This document shows, one piece after another, positions 28,064 to 37,108 of a DNA stretch of 64,000 nucleotides (the stretch's first letter is position 1; each line of letters opens with the position of its first letter). The notes under the pieces were generated by a model. That model had not been told where the DNA came from and ran no database searches. It saw nothing but the letters and a program-made list of their open reading frames with translations. A program made the position numbers and the translations under genes. This stretch comes from Lewinellaceae bacterium (lineage in GTDB: Bacteria > Bacteroidota > Bacteroidia > Chitinophagales > Saprospiraceae). The DNA lies in contig JADJSY010000083.1 of assembly GCA_016711435.1 (NCBI GenBank), forward strand, positions 248,001 to 312,000. The letters are read 5' to 3'.

Positions 28064-28699
28064 TCACTCCGGATTTGGCATCAACGGCAAACCCTTGGGG
28101 AGTTTAAATGCCGCATCTTCAATGCTTTTTCGGAGTACCGAAATGGCAACCGTTTCCATGTATTGATTCCGGGCATCTACCACCATTTTGAGGGGCAGGG
28201 CGCCCTTCGTTAAGGAAAGACTTACCTTCCAAAATCCATATTCATGCCTCGAATAATCTGCCGGATTTACCTTGAATTCAGGGCTGTACCAATATTGTAT
28301 CAAACCTTCTTTCGATTTGATTTCCAACAGATCGCAAGTATAACCCGCTATTTTTTCCTGAACCGGTTTGATCACGTATGAAAGCAGAGAGTCCGGATTG
28401 CGAAGGGCGTCGATGAATAAAATAGCGTTTACGCCTTTCATCAGATTATACAGGGTATCATGCCCGGTATATATTTGTGTGGCTTGCACCAGGCCATCCA
28501 TTTCACTACGATACTGATTGCCTTTAATCAGATATTTTTGTTTTGTACCCAGAAACTGGATAGCCTGAGCATCGGTCATCTGTCCGGTTCTGTCCTGGTA
28601 TTTAAGCGTGTAGATGATCTCACCTTCAAACCCGGATGATTGACTAAACGCAGGAAATGAAAATGATAAAATCAAACACGTTAAAATGAAGTTTTTCAT
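28064..28699 (-). CDS. secreted LolA/DUF4412-like protein
   Basis: A 211-residue protein with signal peptide MKNFILTCLILSFSFPAFSQ. The mature part starts SSGFEGEIIYTLKYQDR and includes TKQKYLIKGNQYRSEMDG and EKIAGYTCDLLEIKS, a pattern seen in DUF4412 and GLPGLI-type periplasmic proteins of Bacteroidota. These have a LolA-like half-barrel fold. Function is unknown. It lies between two other small extracytoplasmic proteins on the same strand, with no operon-tight spacing. Confidence 0.6.
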   Translation of the reverse strand: MKNFILTCLILSFSFPAFSQSSGFEGEIIYTLKYQDRTGQMTDAQAIQFLGTKQKYLIKGNQYRSEMDGLVQATQIYTGHDTLYNLMKGVNAILFIDALRNPDSLLSYVIKPVQEKIAGYTCDLLEIKSKEGLIQYWYSPEFKVNPADYSRHEYGFWKVSLSLTKGALPLKMVVDARNQYMETVAISVLRKSIEDAAFKLPKGLPLMPNPE

Positions 28700-28751
28700 G
28701 GTTTTTATTGTTTTTTAAAATTCATAGTTTCCCAATCTGGCAGAAAGCCAA

Positions 28752-28928
28752 TTACCTGGATTTTCCATCACTTTTCAGGCGGCTCGAAACAGCCTGAATT
28801 GACAGGATCAGAAAACCCACAAAACCTGAAAAATAGGTCCAACTGTCTGACAATTGAACCATTTTGCTGATACCTGCAATAAATACCAGCAGGCAGATAG
28901 CTGCGATAACGACGCCTGTTTTTTGCAT
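28752..28928 (-). CDS. 58-residue two-helix membrane protein
   Basis: A short gene on the minus strand: ATG at 28926-28928, stop at 28752-28754. The protein (starts MQKTGVVIAAICLLVFIAGI) has two hydrophobic segments, residues 5-20 and 30-48, and a basic C-terminus (SSRLKSDGKSR). A good TACCTTTG box sits 28 nt upstream. It resembles small uncharacterised membrane proteins common in Bacteroidota. No function can be given. Confidence 0.65.
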   Translation of the reverse strand: MQKTGVVIAAICLLVFIAGISKMVQLSDSWTYFSGFVGFLILSIQAVSSRLKSDGKSR

Positions 28929-28955
28929 ATTTTAGAATTAAGTTAAACGAATATT

Positions 28956-28963
28956 CAAAGGTA
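28956..28963 (-). promoter_or_regulatory. Bacteroidota -7 box (TACCTTTG) of the 58-aa gene
   Basis: Plus-strand CAAAGGTA, 28 nt before the start codon of the small membrane protein gene; may also read through to the secreted-protein genes downstream. Confidence 0.7.
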
Positions 28964-29058
28964 AAAGTCCGACGCAAACGACCCTGGTTTATTCAAGCAC
29001 TTTGCCGTTATCTGACAGATAGGATAAATAGCCAAAGCCTCTTACCCCATCCAAAAAC

Positions 29059-29151
29059 GGCCATAAAAAGAGATACCCTGAATGAGCATGTTTTTTACTG
29101 CGTACGCAGTAAAAAACATGCTCATACTTTCGGCACTCTCTTTTTATGGCC
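29059..29151 (-). terminator. nested palindrome downstream of the C-terminal protease gene
   Basis: The centre (29082-29125) is a 44-bp perfect palindrome around TACTGCGTACGCAGTA. It is enclosed by a second perfect 15-bp pair, GGCCATAAAAAGAGA (29059-29073) with its complement at 29137-29151. It begins 10 nt after the stop of the minus-strand protease gene and contains T/A runs of five or six, so it can serve as a terminator. Confidence 0.7.
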
Positions 29152-29160
29152 TCAAACACC

Positions 29161-31299
29161 CTACTGTTTCCCCACCGCCACTGTATTCCGAATCATATCC
29201 TGCATAATGCGGAAAGACTCGTACAGTTGAACGTCTTTTTTCTTGTCTTTCAGCCAGTCTTCGTTGCGGGCGATGCGGGAAGTATCGCTCTGGATTTGCG
29301 GCATATCGGCAGCAAGATTTTCCAGGACAAATCCGTTGATCGGCAGGAAGAGGTTCTCGAATTGCTCGGCGTCCTGATCCTGGCGTTTGTTCCAGGTACG
29401 GAATTTTTCTACCTGTAAAGGATATTGCGACTGGTCTTTCTGTTTGCGCAAACGCATGGCGTTGTCGTTTACCTTTTTGAAAGTTGCATCAGAGGCAACA
29501 CGGGCTTCGCTGTCTGTTTTCAATTTATCCAGGTTACCAATCCGGTAAGTGTTTTGTTTGAACGGCACCGCGTCGATCGTCGTGGAAGCGAGCGGATAAT
29601 CGTTTTCGCGTTCGCCGATGTCGATGAAATTGTAGAAATCTGGCAGCACGATATCCGGGGTGACGCCATCAAGTTGGGTGGTTTTACCCGTGATGCGGTA
29701 AAATTTCTGGATGGTCAGTTTCATTTCACCCAAAGGTTTGACGGAATCGTCGCCGGTAGCGTTGTCGAGATCAACAAAACGCTGTACAGTGCCTTTACCG
29801 TAGGTGCCGGTGGAGCCAACAATAATAGCGCGGCCATAGTCCTGCATGGCAGCGGCCAGAATCTCTGAAGCCGAAGCGCTGAACCCGTTGACCATGACGA
29901 TCAGCGGACCGCCCCATTGTACGCGCGGGTCGTTGTCCGACATGATTTCAGGCGTTTTGGTGCGGCTTTTCACCTGTACGATCGGGCCGTTTTCGATAAA
30001 CAGTCCCGACATCTGCACTACATCGCGGAGCGAGCCGCCGCCGTTGCCGCGCAGGTCGAGGATGATACCTTTGGCATTTTCTTTTTTCAGTTTTTCCACT
30101 TCCTTGGCCACGTCGGCAGCACAGGAGGTAACGCCCTGCGGTGTGAAGTCTGCGTAAAATTTCGGCAGGTAGATGTATCCGACCTTATCCTGGTTTTCGC
30201 CGCTGTTCAACATCAGCGATTTGGCAAAACCTTCTTCCATAATCACCACATCGCGGGTAATGGTGATAACTTTCTCCATGCCGTCGGCTTTGCGGATAGT
30301 GAGGGTCACTTTCGATCCTTTGGAGCCGCGAATTTTACCGACGACATCATCGATTTCCCATCCCATCACGTCAATCGATTCGGCATCGGTAGCGCCCTGG
30401 GCGACTTTCATAATCACGTCTTTCGGCTGGAGGGTTCCTTCTTTCCAGGCGGGCCCGCCGGGTACGATTTCAGTCACTGACGTTTTTTCGCCGTCGCTTT
30501 GGAGGCGCGCGCCGATGCCTTCCAGTTTACCCGACATCTGAATGTCGAAGTTTTCCTTTTCGCGGGGCGAATAGTAGCCGGTGTGCGGGTCGAATACGTT
30601 GGTAATCGCATTCAGGTAAGTCTCCAGGCGGCGGGTACGATCCATTTTCAGGATCTGTTTCTGGCGTTTTTCGTAGGTGTCGAGCACTTTTTTGCGCATC
30701 TCTTCTTCCAGTTGGGCGAAGGTTTTGCGCTCGCCTTTGAAGTCGGCTTTCTCCTGTTTTTGCTCTTCTTCCACAATGCGGCTGAGCACCTCAAATTTCA
30801 TCCATTTTTCCCAGCGGGCGCGCAGTTCGGCGTCGTCTTTCGCCCATTCGAGTTTTTTGCCGTCGGCTTCCAGCAGGTCATTTTTGCTGAAATCCATGGG
30901 TTTGCCCAATATTTCGCGGTACCAGTTCTGTGTTTTCGGCAGTGCCTGATCGAACAATTGCATCGAAAGATCGAAAAACTGGAAAGTGCCTGCATTGGCC
31001 TGGTCGTCCAATTGCAGTTCGAACTGTTTCAGTTGTTCGACGTCGGATTTGGTCAGGTAGCGCTTGCTGTTATCGATATCTTTGAGATACAGATGGTATA
31101 CTTCTTTGGAAAATCCATCGTCCAGTACTTTGGGCTGGAAATGGAGGCGGTTGAGGCCCTGCAGGAGCGCCTGCATCAGTGCGGCCTCTTTTTGTGGATT
31201 GGGTTCCGGCTTCTGGAAAGGATTGAGTGCCTCCGTAAATATAACGAGACCCACGATTCCCACGAAAGAGAAGAGCAGTAGGGATGATTTTAATTTCAT
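29161..31299 (-). CDS. carboxy-terminal processing (tail-specific) protease, Prc type
   Basis: Periplasmic serine protease of family S41. The start at 31299 gives a membrane-anchor or signal segment (MKLKSSLLLFSFVGIVGLVIF). The order is: an N-terminal helical domain (DIDNSKRYLTKSDVEQL), a PDZ domain (about 240-330, EGIGARLQSDGEK to GSKGSKVTLTIR), then the catalytic domain with Ser near residue 474 in GFSASASEIL and Lys near 500 in YGKGTVQ, the Ser-Lys dyad of the family. A DUF3340-like C-terminal region follows. The length of about 712 residues matches E. coli Prc. It trims C-termini of envelope proteins. A TATCTTTG promoter box lies at 31383-31390. Confidence 0.93.
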   Translation of the reverse strand: MKLKSSLLLFSFVGIVGLVIFTEALNPFQKPEPNPQKEAALMQALLQGLNRLHFQPKVLDDGFSKEVYHLYLKDIDNSKRYLTKSDVEQLKQFELQLDDQANAGTFQFFDLSMQLFDQALPKTQNWYREILGKPMDFSKNDLLEADGKKLEWAKDDAELRARWEKWMKFEVLSRIVEEEQKQEKADFKGERKTFAQLEEEMRKKVLDTYEKRQKQILKMDRTRRLETYLNAITNVFDPHTGYYSPREKENFDIQMSGKLEGIGARLQSDGEKTSVTEIVPGGPAWKEGTLQPKDVIMKVAQGATDAESIDVMGWEIDDVVGKIRGSKGSKVTLTIRKADGMEKVITITRDVVIMEEGFAKSLMLNSGENQDKVGYIYLPKFYADFTPQGVTSCAADVAKEVEKLKKENAKGIILDLRGNGGGSLRDVVQMSGLFIENGPIVQVKSRTKTPEIMSDNDPRVQWGGPLIVMVNGFSASASEILAAAMQDYGRAIIVGSTGTYGKGTVQRFVDLDNATGDDSVKPLGEMKLTIQKFYRITGKTTQLDGVTPDIVLPDFYNFIDIGERENDYPLASTTIDAVPFKQNTYRIGNLDKLKTDSEARVASDATFKKVNDNAMRLRKQKDQSQYPLQVEKFRTWNKRQDQDAEQFENLFLPINGFVLENLAADMPQIQSDTSRIARNEDWLKDKKKDVQLYESFRIMQDMIRNTVAVGKQ

Positions 31300-31382
31300 A
31301 TCCAAGAAAAATTTGTCAAGGTCAAATTTGCCAAAAGGCCTGAAGGAATGGAACATCGCTCGGTAGTGTGTTTTTGAATGTA

Positions 31383-31390
31383 CAAAGATA
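31383..31390 (-). promoter_or_regulatory. Bacteroidota -7 box (TATCTTTG) of the protease gene
   Basis: Plus-strand CAAAGATA, 84 nt upstream of the chosen start at 31299. Fits TAnnTTTG. Confidence 0.65.
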
Positions 31391-31592
31391 ACAACGATTC
31401 GCAGGTTTCGGGTTTTACACCATTGCTCAATTTTATGTGTCGCAGCAGTTCAAACGAAAGATCGGCTACTTTGTGTGCTCCGCTCCCATTTTTTCTACAA
31501 ACAAACGAAACTAAAGGCTTTTCGTTGCATTTCATGCAGACGCCATGTGACTTTCAGACAAACAACAGTAAAAAGGGTCACCGGGTTCGGTT

Positions 31593-31624
31593 TTTGTTCG
31601 CCAAACTATTTGGCATTACCTTTG
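31593..31624 (+). promoter_or_regulatory. complete Bacteroidota promoter of the exopolysaccharide locus
   Basis: A -33 TTTG at 31593-31596 is separated by 20 nt from the -7 box TACCTTTG at 31617-31624, close to the consensus spacing. It would give a leader of about 240 nt made almost wholly of an inverted repeat, ending just before the Wzc-like start. Confidence 0.75.
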
Positions 31625-31632
31625 CCCTTAAT

Positions 31633-31857
31633 AAGTGCGAAGTCCGAAGTGCGAAGTTGTCAGTCCGTAGAGTACGCCGTTGCAAGTGCGAAGTTGTCAG
31701 TCCGAAGTCGTCAGTCCGTAGAGTGTGCCGTTTCATATTTTGGAAATCCGGTTATATAACGGCGCACTCTACAGACTGACGACTTCGGACTGACAACTTC
31801 GCACTTGCAACGGTGTACTCTACGGACTTCGGACTGATGACTTCGGACTATTACACG
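31633..31857. repeat. GAAGTC-family inverted repeat upstream of the EPS locus
   Basis: The left side (31633-31735) has units such as AGTGCGA, AGTCCGA and AGTTGTC with two GTAGAGT words; the right side (about 31760-31857) is the reverse complement. The core is GTGCCGTTTCATATTTTGGA. It is the longest copy of this family here and fills the leader between promoter and start codon. Confidence 0.9.
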
Positions 31858-31865
31858 AATACGCT

Positions 31866-34103
31866 ATGATGGATTTCGGATACCTTTTACGCATTTTAGC
31901 CCGTCGCAAGTGGCTGATCATCGGTGCTATGGCAGTAGCAGCGCTGGCTACTTATATGTTTATCGGTTTGCGACCGGAAAAATACAAGGCTTCGGTCATA
32001 ATGGCCACAGGTATTGTCAATTATAAAGGTATTAATTCCGACAATTCCGATGCTTTTGTGCAGCAATACCAGGTGCAGAATGCCTTTTCCAACCTGATCG
32101 AGTTTGTGCAGTCACGTTCCAGTATTAAAATCCTGACAATCCATATGCTTCGGCACGACCTCTCCGCGAGCATCAACGGAGTGGAAAAACCTTTCAGAAA
32201 GGCCAATCCGAACTTTGCACAGTTTAGTCAGGAAGAACAAAACCAATTGTTGGCAGAGCTCTCCAAAATCAACCTCGACAGCATCAATGACCCTTCTTTC
32301 AGCCAGCAATTCGATTATTTGCTCGACAAAATTGCCCGTGGATATGGTTACGACCACGATGCGATCCAACGCAGCCTTTCCGTAAAACGCAAAGGTGAAA
32401 CGGACTATCTGTCCATTGAAGTGGTAACGGAAGATCCCCTCCTGTCGCAATACATGACCAATACCTTTACCACCCGCTTTTTGAGGTATTACCACAACAT
32501 TTCCGTGCGTGAAAAGCGCAAAAACGTGGAAAGTTATACCAAGTTAGCCGCTGAAAAAAAGTATGTGGTGGATTCCATCAACAACGTCCTCTTCGAATAC
32601 CTGAAAGCAAAAGGTTTGCCAGTTCTCGGCAAACAAAGCGAGGAATTGGTCGGGCAAATTACCAAACTCGAAATAGAACGCCAACGCGCCGAATCCCTCA
32701 AAAAATCGTCAGCGGGATCGGTCGAACGGATCAAAAAATACGAAGATACCCGCGAATCGCGCGATGCCAGGGAAATCCAGAACAGCGTGGAAGAAAAAAA
32801 CAACACCGTCGACCAGATGGAACGTGTTCGCGAACTGACGCAGAAAAGCCTCGAAGCAAAAGGCAAAGACCCCGATGTGGAGGCAGAACTGGCCGATGCA
32901 AAATCGGAACTCAACGCTTCTGTCCGCGGTTCCGCCCGCATCCAGGGCAAACTGCGCACAGAAGATTCCAAACGCACCAAAGAAGACCTGTACAAGGAAC
33001 GGGTCGCTTCCGACCTCGACCGCATCGACGCGGAGGAAAACTACTCCCAACTGAACAACGAAATCTGGTCGCTGAAAAACAAACTCGGCGCGATGGTGGT
33101 CAGCGATGAAATTTCAACCCGGCTGAAAACGGAAGAGGCGCGCGCGGTAAGTGAATTTGACAAAGTCAACGAAGAACTCATCAATGCCAAACTCAACCTG
33201 GAAAATGCTGAAAATCCGCTTTCCATCGTTGAAAATGCACAACTGCCCGAATGGCCCGAACCCAACCGGCAGACTTTGCTCAGTATTTTTGCAGCTATTG
33301 TGACCGGCACCCTGGCCATCATTGCTCTATTTCTGCTGGCTTATTTAGACAGCAGTCTACAGTCGCCCGATCTGTTTAAAAAATACACCAACCAGTTGCC
33401 CTTGCTCGGGTCTATCAGTGCCGTTCCGGTGAAAGGCCTGGATTTTGCAACGCTTTTCGCGGCAAAAAACGCAACGCAGCCTGTGACGGTTTTTCGGGAA
33501 AGTCTGCGCAAACTGCGTTCTATTTTGTTGCAAAATCCCGAACGTATCTACATGATTGTCAGCCTGAAAGACGGGGAAGGCAAAACGTTTGCCATGCACG
33601 CGCTGGCACATTCGCTGGCTGCCAATCACAAGCGCGTGTTGATGCTCGACACCAATTTTAAAACCCCCTTGTCTGAAGAATATTCCGACACGCCTACCCC
33701 CAACAGCGCTATACTGAATAAAATCATTCGCGACAATGGCCTCGCTAATATTTTCCTGATGAAAAACCCCGCTGAAGACCTCAAAACGGAGCAGCGGGTA
33801 GATATTATCGGCAACGTAGGCATTCAAAAATCGCCCTCCGAGATACTCGATCCGGAGCGGTTCCGGCATTTCCTGGCCGAGCTGAGCGGGCATTACGACT
33901 ACATTTTGATGGAAGCGGCCTCGCTCAATCAATATTCTGATGCATACGAATTGGTGTCCTTTGCCGATAAAGTCATTGCGGTGTTCAACGCCAAATCGAA
34001 CATCAGCCATGCCGACTCAGAAGCGCTGGAGAACCTGCGGGAACTCCGGGAAAAATTTGCCGGGGCCATCCTGACTGAGGTGGACGCAAGAAATATGAAC
34101 TAA
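31866..34103 (+). CDS. Wzc-like polysaccharide co-polymerase with ATPase domain
   Basis: A 745-residue protein that controls chain length and export of exopolysaccharide. The N-terminal Wzz domain has a first transmembrane helix at about 15-33 and a second at about 475-495 (LLSIFAAIVTGTLAIIALFLL), with a long coiled-coil periplasmic part between (about 200-430, rich in Glu and Lys). The C-terminal domain has a BY-kinase-like Walker A (SLKDGEGKTFA, near 564-574) and Walker A' (VLMLDTNF). The C-terminus (DARNMN) has no tyrosine cluster, so autophosphorylation of a Tyr tail as in classical Wzc is not expected. It is first in the locus, with the flippase 7 nt downstream. Confidence 0.85.
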   Translation: MMDFGYLLRILARRKWLIIGAMAVAALATYMFIGLRPEKYKASVIMATGIVNYKGINSDNSDAFVQQYQVQNAFSNLIEFVQSRSSIKILTIHMLRHDLSASINGVEKPFRKANPNFAQFSQEEQNQLLAELSKINLDSINDPSFSQQFDYLLDKIARGYGYDHDAIQRSLSVKRKGETDYLSIEVVTEDPLLSQYMTNTFTTRFLRYYHNISVREKRKNVESYTKLAAEKKYVVDSINNVLFEYLKAKGLPVLGKQSEELVGQITKLEIERQRAESLKKSSAGSVERIKKYEDTRESRDAREIQNSVEEKNNTVDQMERVRELTQKSLEAKGKDPDVEAELADAKSELNASVRGSARIQGKLRTEDSKRTKEDLYKERVASDLDRIDAEENYSQLNNEIWSLKNKLGAMVVSDEISTRLKTEEARAVSEFDKVNEELINAKLNLENAENPLSIVENAQLPEWPEPNRQTLLSIFAAIVTGTLAIIALFLLAYLDSSLQSPDLFKKYTNQLPLLGSISAVPVKGLDFATLFAAKNATQPVTVFRESLRKLRSILLQNPERIYMIVSLKDGEGKTFAMHALAHSLAANHKRVLMLDTNFKTPLSEEYSDTPTPNSAILNKIIRDNGLANIFLMKNPAEDLKTEQRVDIIGNVGIQKSPSEILDPERFRHFLAELSGHYDYILMEAASLNQYSDAYELVSFADKVIAVFNAKSNISHADSEALENLRELREKFAGAILTEVDARNMN

Positions 34104-34110
34104 GCCGGCC

Positions 34111-35451
34111 ATGCCAACTGCGTCGAATTACTGGCTTCGTTCCGGCTTTTTCACCCTGTTGGAAAAAGGTATGGCGCTGATATTCAGCCTCGGCACAGCA
34201 ATGTTGCTGCTGCGCATGCTGGACAAGGAAACCTTCGCAGCCTGGGGCATTTTTACCATCATCGGTTATTTTGTGGAAATGGGCCGCAGCGGACTGATCC
34301 AGAATGGTCTGGTGCGCGCGCTGGCGATGCACAAAACGGATCGCCGGGCTTACACGTCCATTTCTTCGGCTTCCTTTGCGCTCAATCTGAGCTTTTCACT
34401 GCTCTCCAATGTGCTATTGTGGCTCTGCGCGCACTGGATCGCAATACAATACCAGATTCCGCAATTGTCGCTGTTGCTGCCGGTGTATTTCCTGACCAAT
34501 TTCATCATGGCGCCTTTTACGCACTGCTCGTTTGTGCAACAGGCCAATTTCGAGTTTCGCGGCGTATTCTGGGGCGCATTTTTTTATCGCGGCGCCTTGT
34601 TTGCCTGGATCGCCCTTTGCCGGCTCGGCGGTCATGCCATCGAGTTGCAAGAGCTGGCCCTGGCCATGCTCGCAGGCGGATTGCTGGGCGCAGTCGCTAC
34701 CTGGTATTTTGCACGTCCTTTTCTTTCTTTCTCCTTAAAGATTGATTTTCAATGGGTTAAATCATTGCTGGGCTACGGCAAATATGTGCTGGGCACCAAC
34801 CTGAGCACGATGTTTTATAAAAATATCGACAAGTTGTCGCTGGGCTACCTGCTCGGCCCTGCGGCCTTTGCGGTGTACGATGCCGCAGGCAAAGTCACAC
34901 AAATGGTGGAAGCGCCTTCGTTCAGCATTGCGGCGGTGGTGTTCCCGAAAAGCGCCGAACGCATGGCGCTGGAAGGCGCCAAAGGCATCCGCTCGTTGTA
35001 CGAGCAAAGTGTCGGGGCGATCCTGGCTATCATCCTGCCTTTTTTGCTGGGGGTGCTGGTTTTTGCAGAACCGATTATACAAGTTTTTGCCGGCGCACAA
35101 TATGCCGACTCCGCCGATGTGCTGCGGCTGACCGCTTTTTTCGGTTTGTTCCTGCCTTTTGCCGTGCAGTTCGGCACCGTCATGGATTCGACCGGCAAAC
35201 CGGGCCTGAATTTTGCTTGTACCCTGTTTACGGCATTGCTCAACTGGACCTTGAGTTTTATTTTTGTTCGCCAGTTCGGTCTGTTTGGAGCGGCTTTTGC
35301 TACCCTGGCCGGTTATGCGATCAGTTTTGTCGTGATGCAGTATTTTTTATATAAATTTTTCAAAATCAATGCTTTGAATGCATTCCGATACGTGCCGGGG
35401 TTTTATAGAAAGGCCTGGAAGATGTTTACAGGGATGAGGAATGAGGGATGA
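34111..35451 (+). CDS. oligosaccharide flippase (Wzx/MATE-like)
   Basis: A 446-residue polytopic membrane protein with about 12-14 hydrophobic helices, of the polysaccharide-biosynthesis/MOP superfamily that flips lipid-linked oligosaccharides. Typical segments are FTLLEKGMALIFSLGTAMLLLRML at the start and GKYVLGTNLSTMFYKNIDKLSLGYLLGPAAFAVYDAA at mid-length. It starts 7 nt after the Wzc-like gene. The last residues GMRNEG and the stop codon come from an ATGAGGA-type repeat, so the true ancestral C-terminus is probably the preceding FYRKAWKMF. Substrate is the repeat unit built by the neighbouring glycosyltransferase (inference). Confidence 0.87.
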   Translation: MPTASNYWLRSGFFTLLEKGMALIFSLGTAMLLLRMLDKETFAAWGIFTIIGYFVEMGRSGLIQNGLVRALAMHKTDRRAYTSISSASFALNLSFSLLSNVLLWLCAHWIAIQYQIPQLSLLLPVYFLTNFIMAPFTHCSFVQQANFEFRGVFWGAFFYRGALFAWIALCRLGGHAIELQELALAMLAGGLLGAVATWYFARPFLSFSLKIDFQWVKSLLGYGKYVLGTNLSTMFYKNIDKLSLGYLLGPAAFAVYDAAGKVTQMVEAPSFSIAAVVFPKSAERMALEGAKGIRSLYEQSVGAILAIILPFLLGVLVFAEPIIQVFAGAQYADSADVLRLTAFFGLFLPFAVQFGTVMDSTGKPGLNFACTLFTALLNWTLSFIFVRQFGLFGAAFATLAGYAISFVVMQYFLYKFFKINALNAFRYVPGFYRKAWKMFTGMRNEG

Positions 35452-35564
35452 GGAATGACCGAGCGTGAATACCAGGAATGAGGAATGAGGGATGAGGAAT
35501 GACCGAGCGTGATGTCGGACATCACGCTCGGTCATTCCTCATACCCTCATCCCTCATTCCTTGA
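35431..35564. repeat. ATGAGGA-family inverted repeat with GACCGAGCGTGATGTC core
   Basis: Heptads GGGATGA/GGAATGA run from 35431. The core 35502-35534 is a palindrome (GACCGAGCGTGATGTC and its complement) followed by the inverse heptads (CATTCCTC, CATCCCTC). An extra left arm with ACCGAGCGTGAAT is present at 35457-35469. It overlaps the end of the flippase gene. Confidence 0.9.
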
Positions 35565-35590
35565 ATTAATCCGTGTTCAATCACTCAAAA

Positions 35591-36810
35591 ATGAGCTATC
35601 CAATCGACATCGTTTTTTTCAGTTTGTTCCGAACGGACAATCCCTATTCCTCCATCTCGCTTTCGATGGCAAAGGAACTGGCGAAAACACGTCGTGTTTT
35701 TTATGTCAACCACCCGTATTCGTTTAAAGATATCGTGCATGGCTGGCGTTCAGGCGACCCTGTGCTGCGCAGACGACTGTCCCGGCTCCTGAGCGGGCGG
35801 GTGGGTTATGAGTTACTGGAAAGTATTCCGCACAATTTTGTTGCCGTGCAACCGTCGGCCACATTGCCCATCAATTGGTTGCCGCCGGGGCGGGTGTACA
35901 ACTTTTTTCAGCGGCTGAACAATGGCATCATACTCCGCTCGATTCGGCGGCTGTTGCGCGACCACGAGGTGCGTAATTATGTGTATATCAATTGTTACGA
36001 TCCGTTTTACGCAGGTTATTTGCCCAAAAAAATGGGCGCGCAGTGCTGCATTTACCACTGCATCGACGACATTACACAAAATGCGTACACCGACAGACAC
36101 GGTACGGCGCTTGAAAACGAGGCCTGCCGGCAAGCAGATATAACCCTCGTGACATCTACAAACCTGCACCGGCTTAAAGCGCCGTTTGCCCGCCGGATCG
36201 TCACCTATTTCAACGCGGCGGATGTGGCTGTTTTTGAACGGGTACTGAGCGAACGATACCCGCGACCCAAAGAACTGGAAACCCGAACCGGAAAAGTGAT
36301 CGGTTTTATCGGCAACCTCGACGAATTGCGCATCGACTATCCGTTGTTGAAAAAAATAGCGATGGCATTTCCGTCGCACACACTGTTGCTGGTGGGGCCT
36401 GTGAATAGTCCTGAACCCCAAACGATCGGTCTGGATGCCCTGCCGAATGTCATTTTTGCCGGAAGCCGTGTCTTGCAGGACTTGCCGCCGCTGCTACAAC
36501 ACATGGACTGCGTTTTGATCCCGTTTTTGCTCAATACCCTGACAAAAAGTATTTATCCCCTGAAAATCAATGAATATTTAGCCGCCGGCAAACCCGTGGT
36601 ATCTACCGCTTTTTCGGACGACATTCGTACTTTCGCGGAGCATATTTACTTAGCGGAGGATCATGCGGAATTTTGGAAAAAATAAAGGATGCGCTCGAAG
36701 ACGATGATCCGGGACGCGTGCAACGCCGGGTGGATGTAGCGCGTTCAAATACCTGGGAGGCGCGGATACGGCAACTTTGGAATGAGATAGGGATCAGGGA
36801 TGAGGAATGA
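35591..36810 (+). CDS. glycosyltransferase, GT4-like, frameshift near the end
   Basis: Predicted cytoplasmic sugar transferase of the exopolysaccharide locus, GT-B fold. The start ATG at 35591 gives MSYPIDIVFFSLF. The C-terminal half has VIGFIGNLDELRIDY, TLLLVGPVN and the nucleotide-sugar segment SIYPLKINEYLAAGKPVVST, as in GT4-type enzymes. The frame stops early after AEFWKK; adding one T to the T4 run at 36671-36674 continues it as LEKIKDALEDDDPGRVQRR to TWEARIRQLWNEIG, a normal family ending. The last codons (GIRDEE) and stop at 36808-36810 come from the adjoining repeat. Sugar specificity is unknown. Confidence 0.83.
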
Positions 36811-36877
36811 GGGATGAGGAATGACCGAGCGTTATGTCGGACATCACGCTCGGTCAGTCCTCATCCCTCATCCCTAT
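36790..36877. repeat. ATGAGGA-family inverted repeat, second core copy
   Basis: The left arm (about 36796-36826) has GGGATGAGGAATGA heptads; the core at 36824-36857 is GACCGAGCGTTATGTC and its near complement with one mismatch; the right arm has CCTCATCCCTCATCCCT. Overlaps the end of the glycosyltransferase gene. Confidence 0.9.
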
Positions 36878-36892
36878 CAAAATTGTAAACTA

Positions 36893-36991
36893 AGTAGGTA
36901 AGTAGGTGTGCAAAATTAGTTTTGGCTAAATTCTTTGTAAATGCTTGATTATGAACACTGATAACCAATAACTAATAACGGATAACTACTT
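36893..36991. repeat. extended GATAACC-type element, second copy
   Basis: AAGTAGGTGTGCAAAATTAG, AAATTCTTTGTAAATGCTTG and GATAACC/AATAACT/AATAACG heptads, ending in ACTACTT directly before the ATG at 36992. It nearly repeats 22709-22787. Confidence 0.85.
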
Positions 36992-37105
36992 ATGAAAGAA
37001 CCTAAAATAGAACTCACACGTTATCAGCGTTTTATCGAAATCATGATGCACCTGTTCATCATTGTGGTGCTGCTGGGACTTTTTTTAAAAGTATTGGTCA
37101 TCTGA
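36992..37105 (+). CDS. 37-residue single-pass membrane peptide in the EPS locus
   Basis: A short gene with ATG at 36992 and TGA at 37103-37105, ending 3 nt before the start of the O-antigen ligase gene. The peptide begins MKEPKIELTRYQRFIEIMMH and continues into one hydrophobic helix (about residues 19-37). Its tight coupling to the next gene supports translation. It could be a small subunit or a translational coupler; no family is recognised. Confidence 0.6.
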   Translation: MKEPKIELTRYQRFIEIMMHLFIIVVLLGLFLKVLVI

Positions 37106-37108
37106 TTT

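Noticed and set aside
31378..31779. Open reading frame reading through the GAAGTC repeat (RSAKSSVRSAKS-like protein)
   Set aside because: It is an artefact of the 7-nt repeat having few stops; no signal, no family and no start context.
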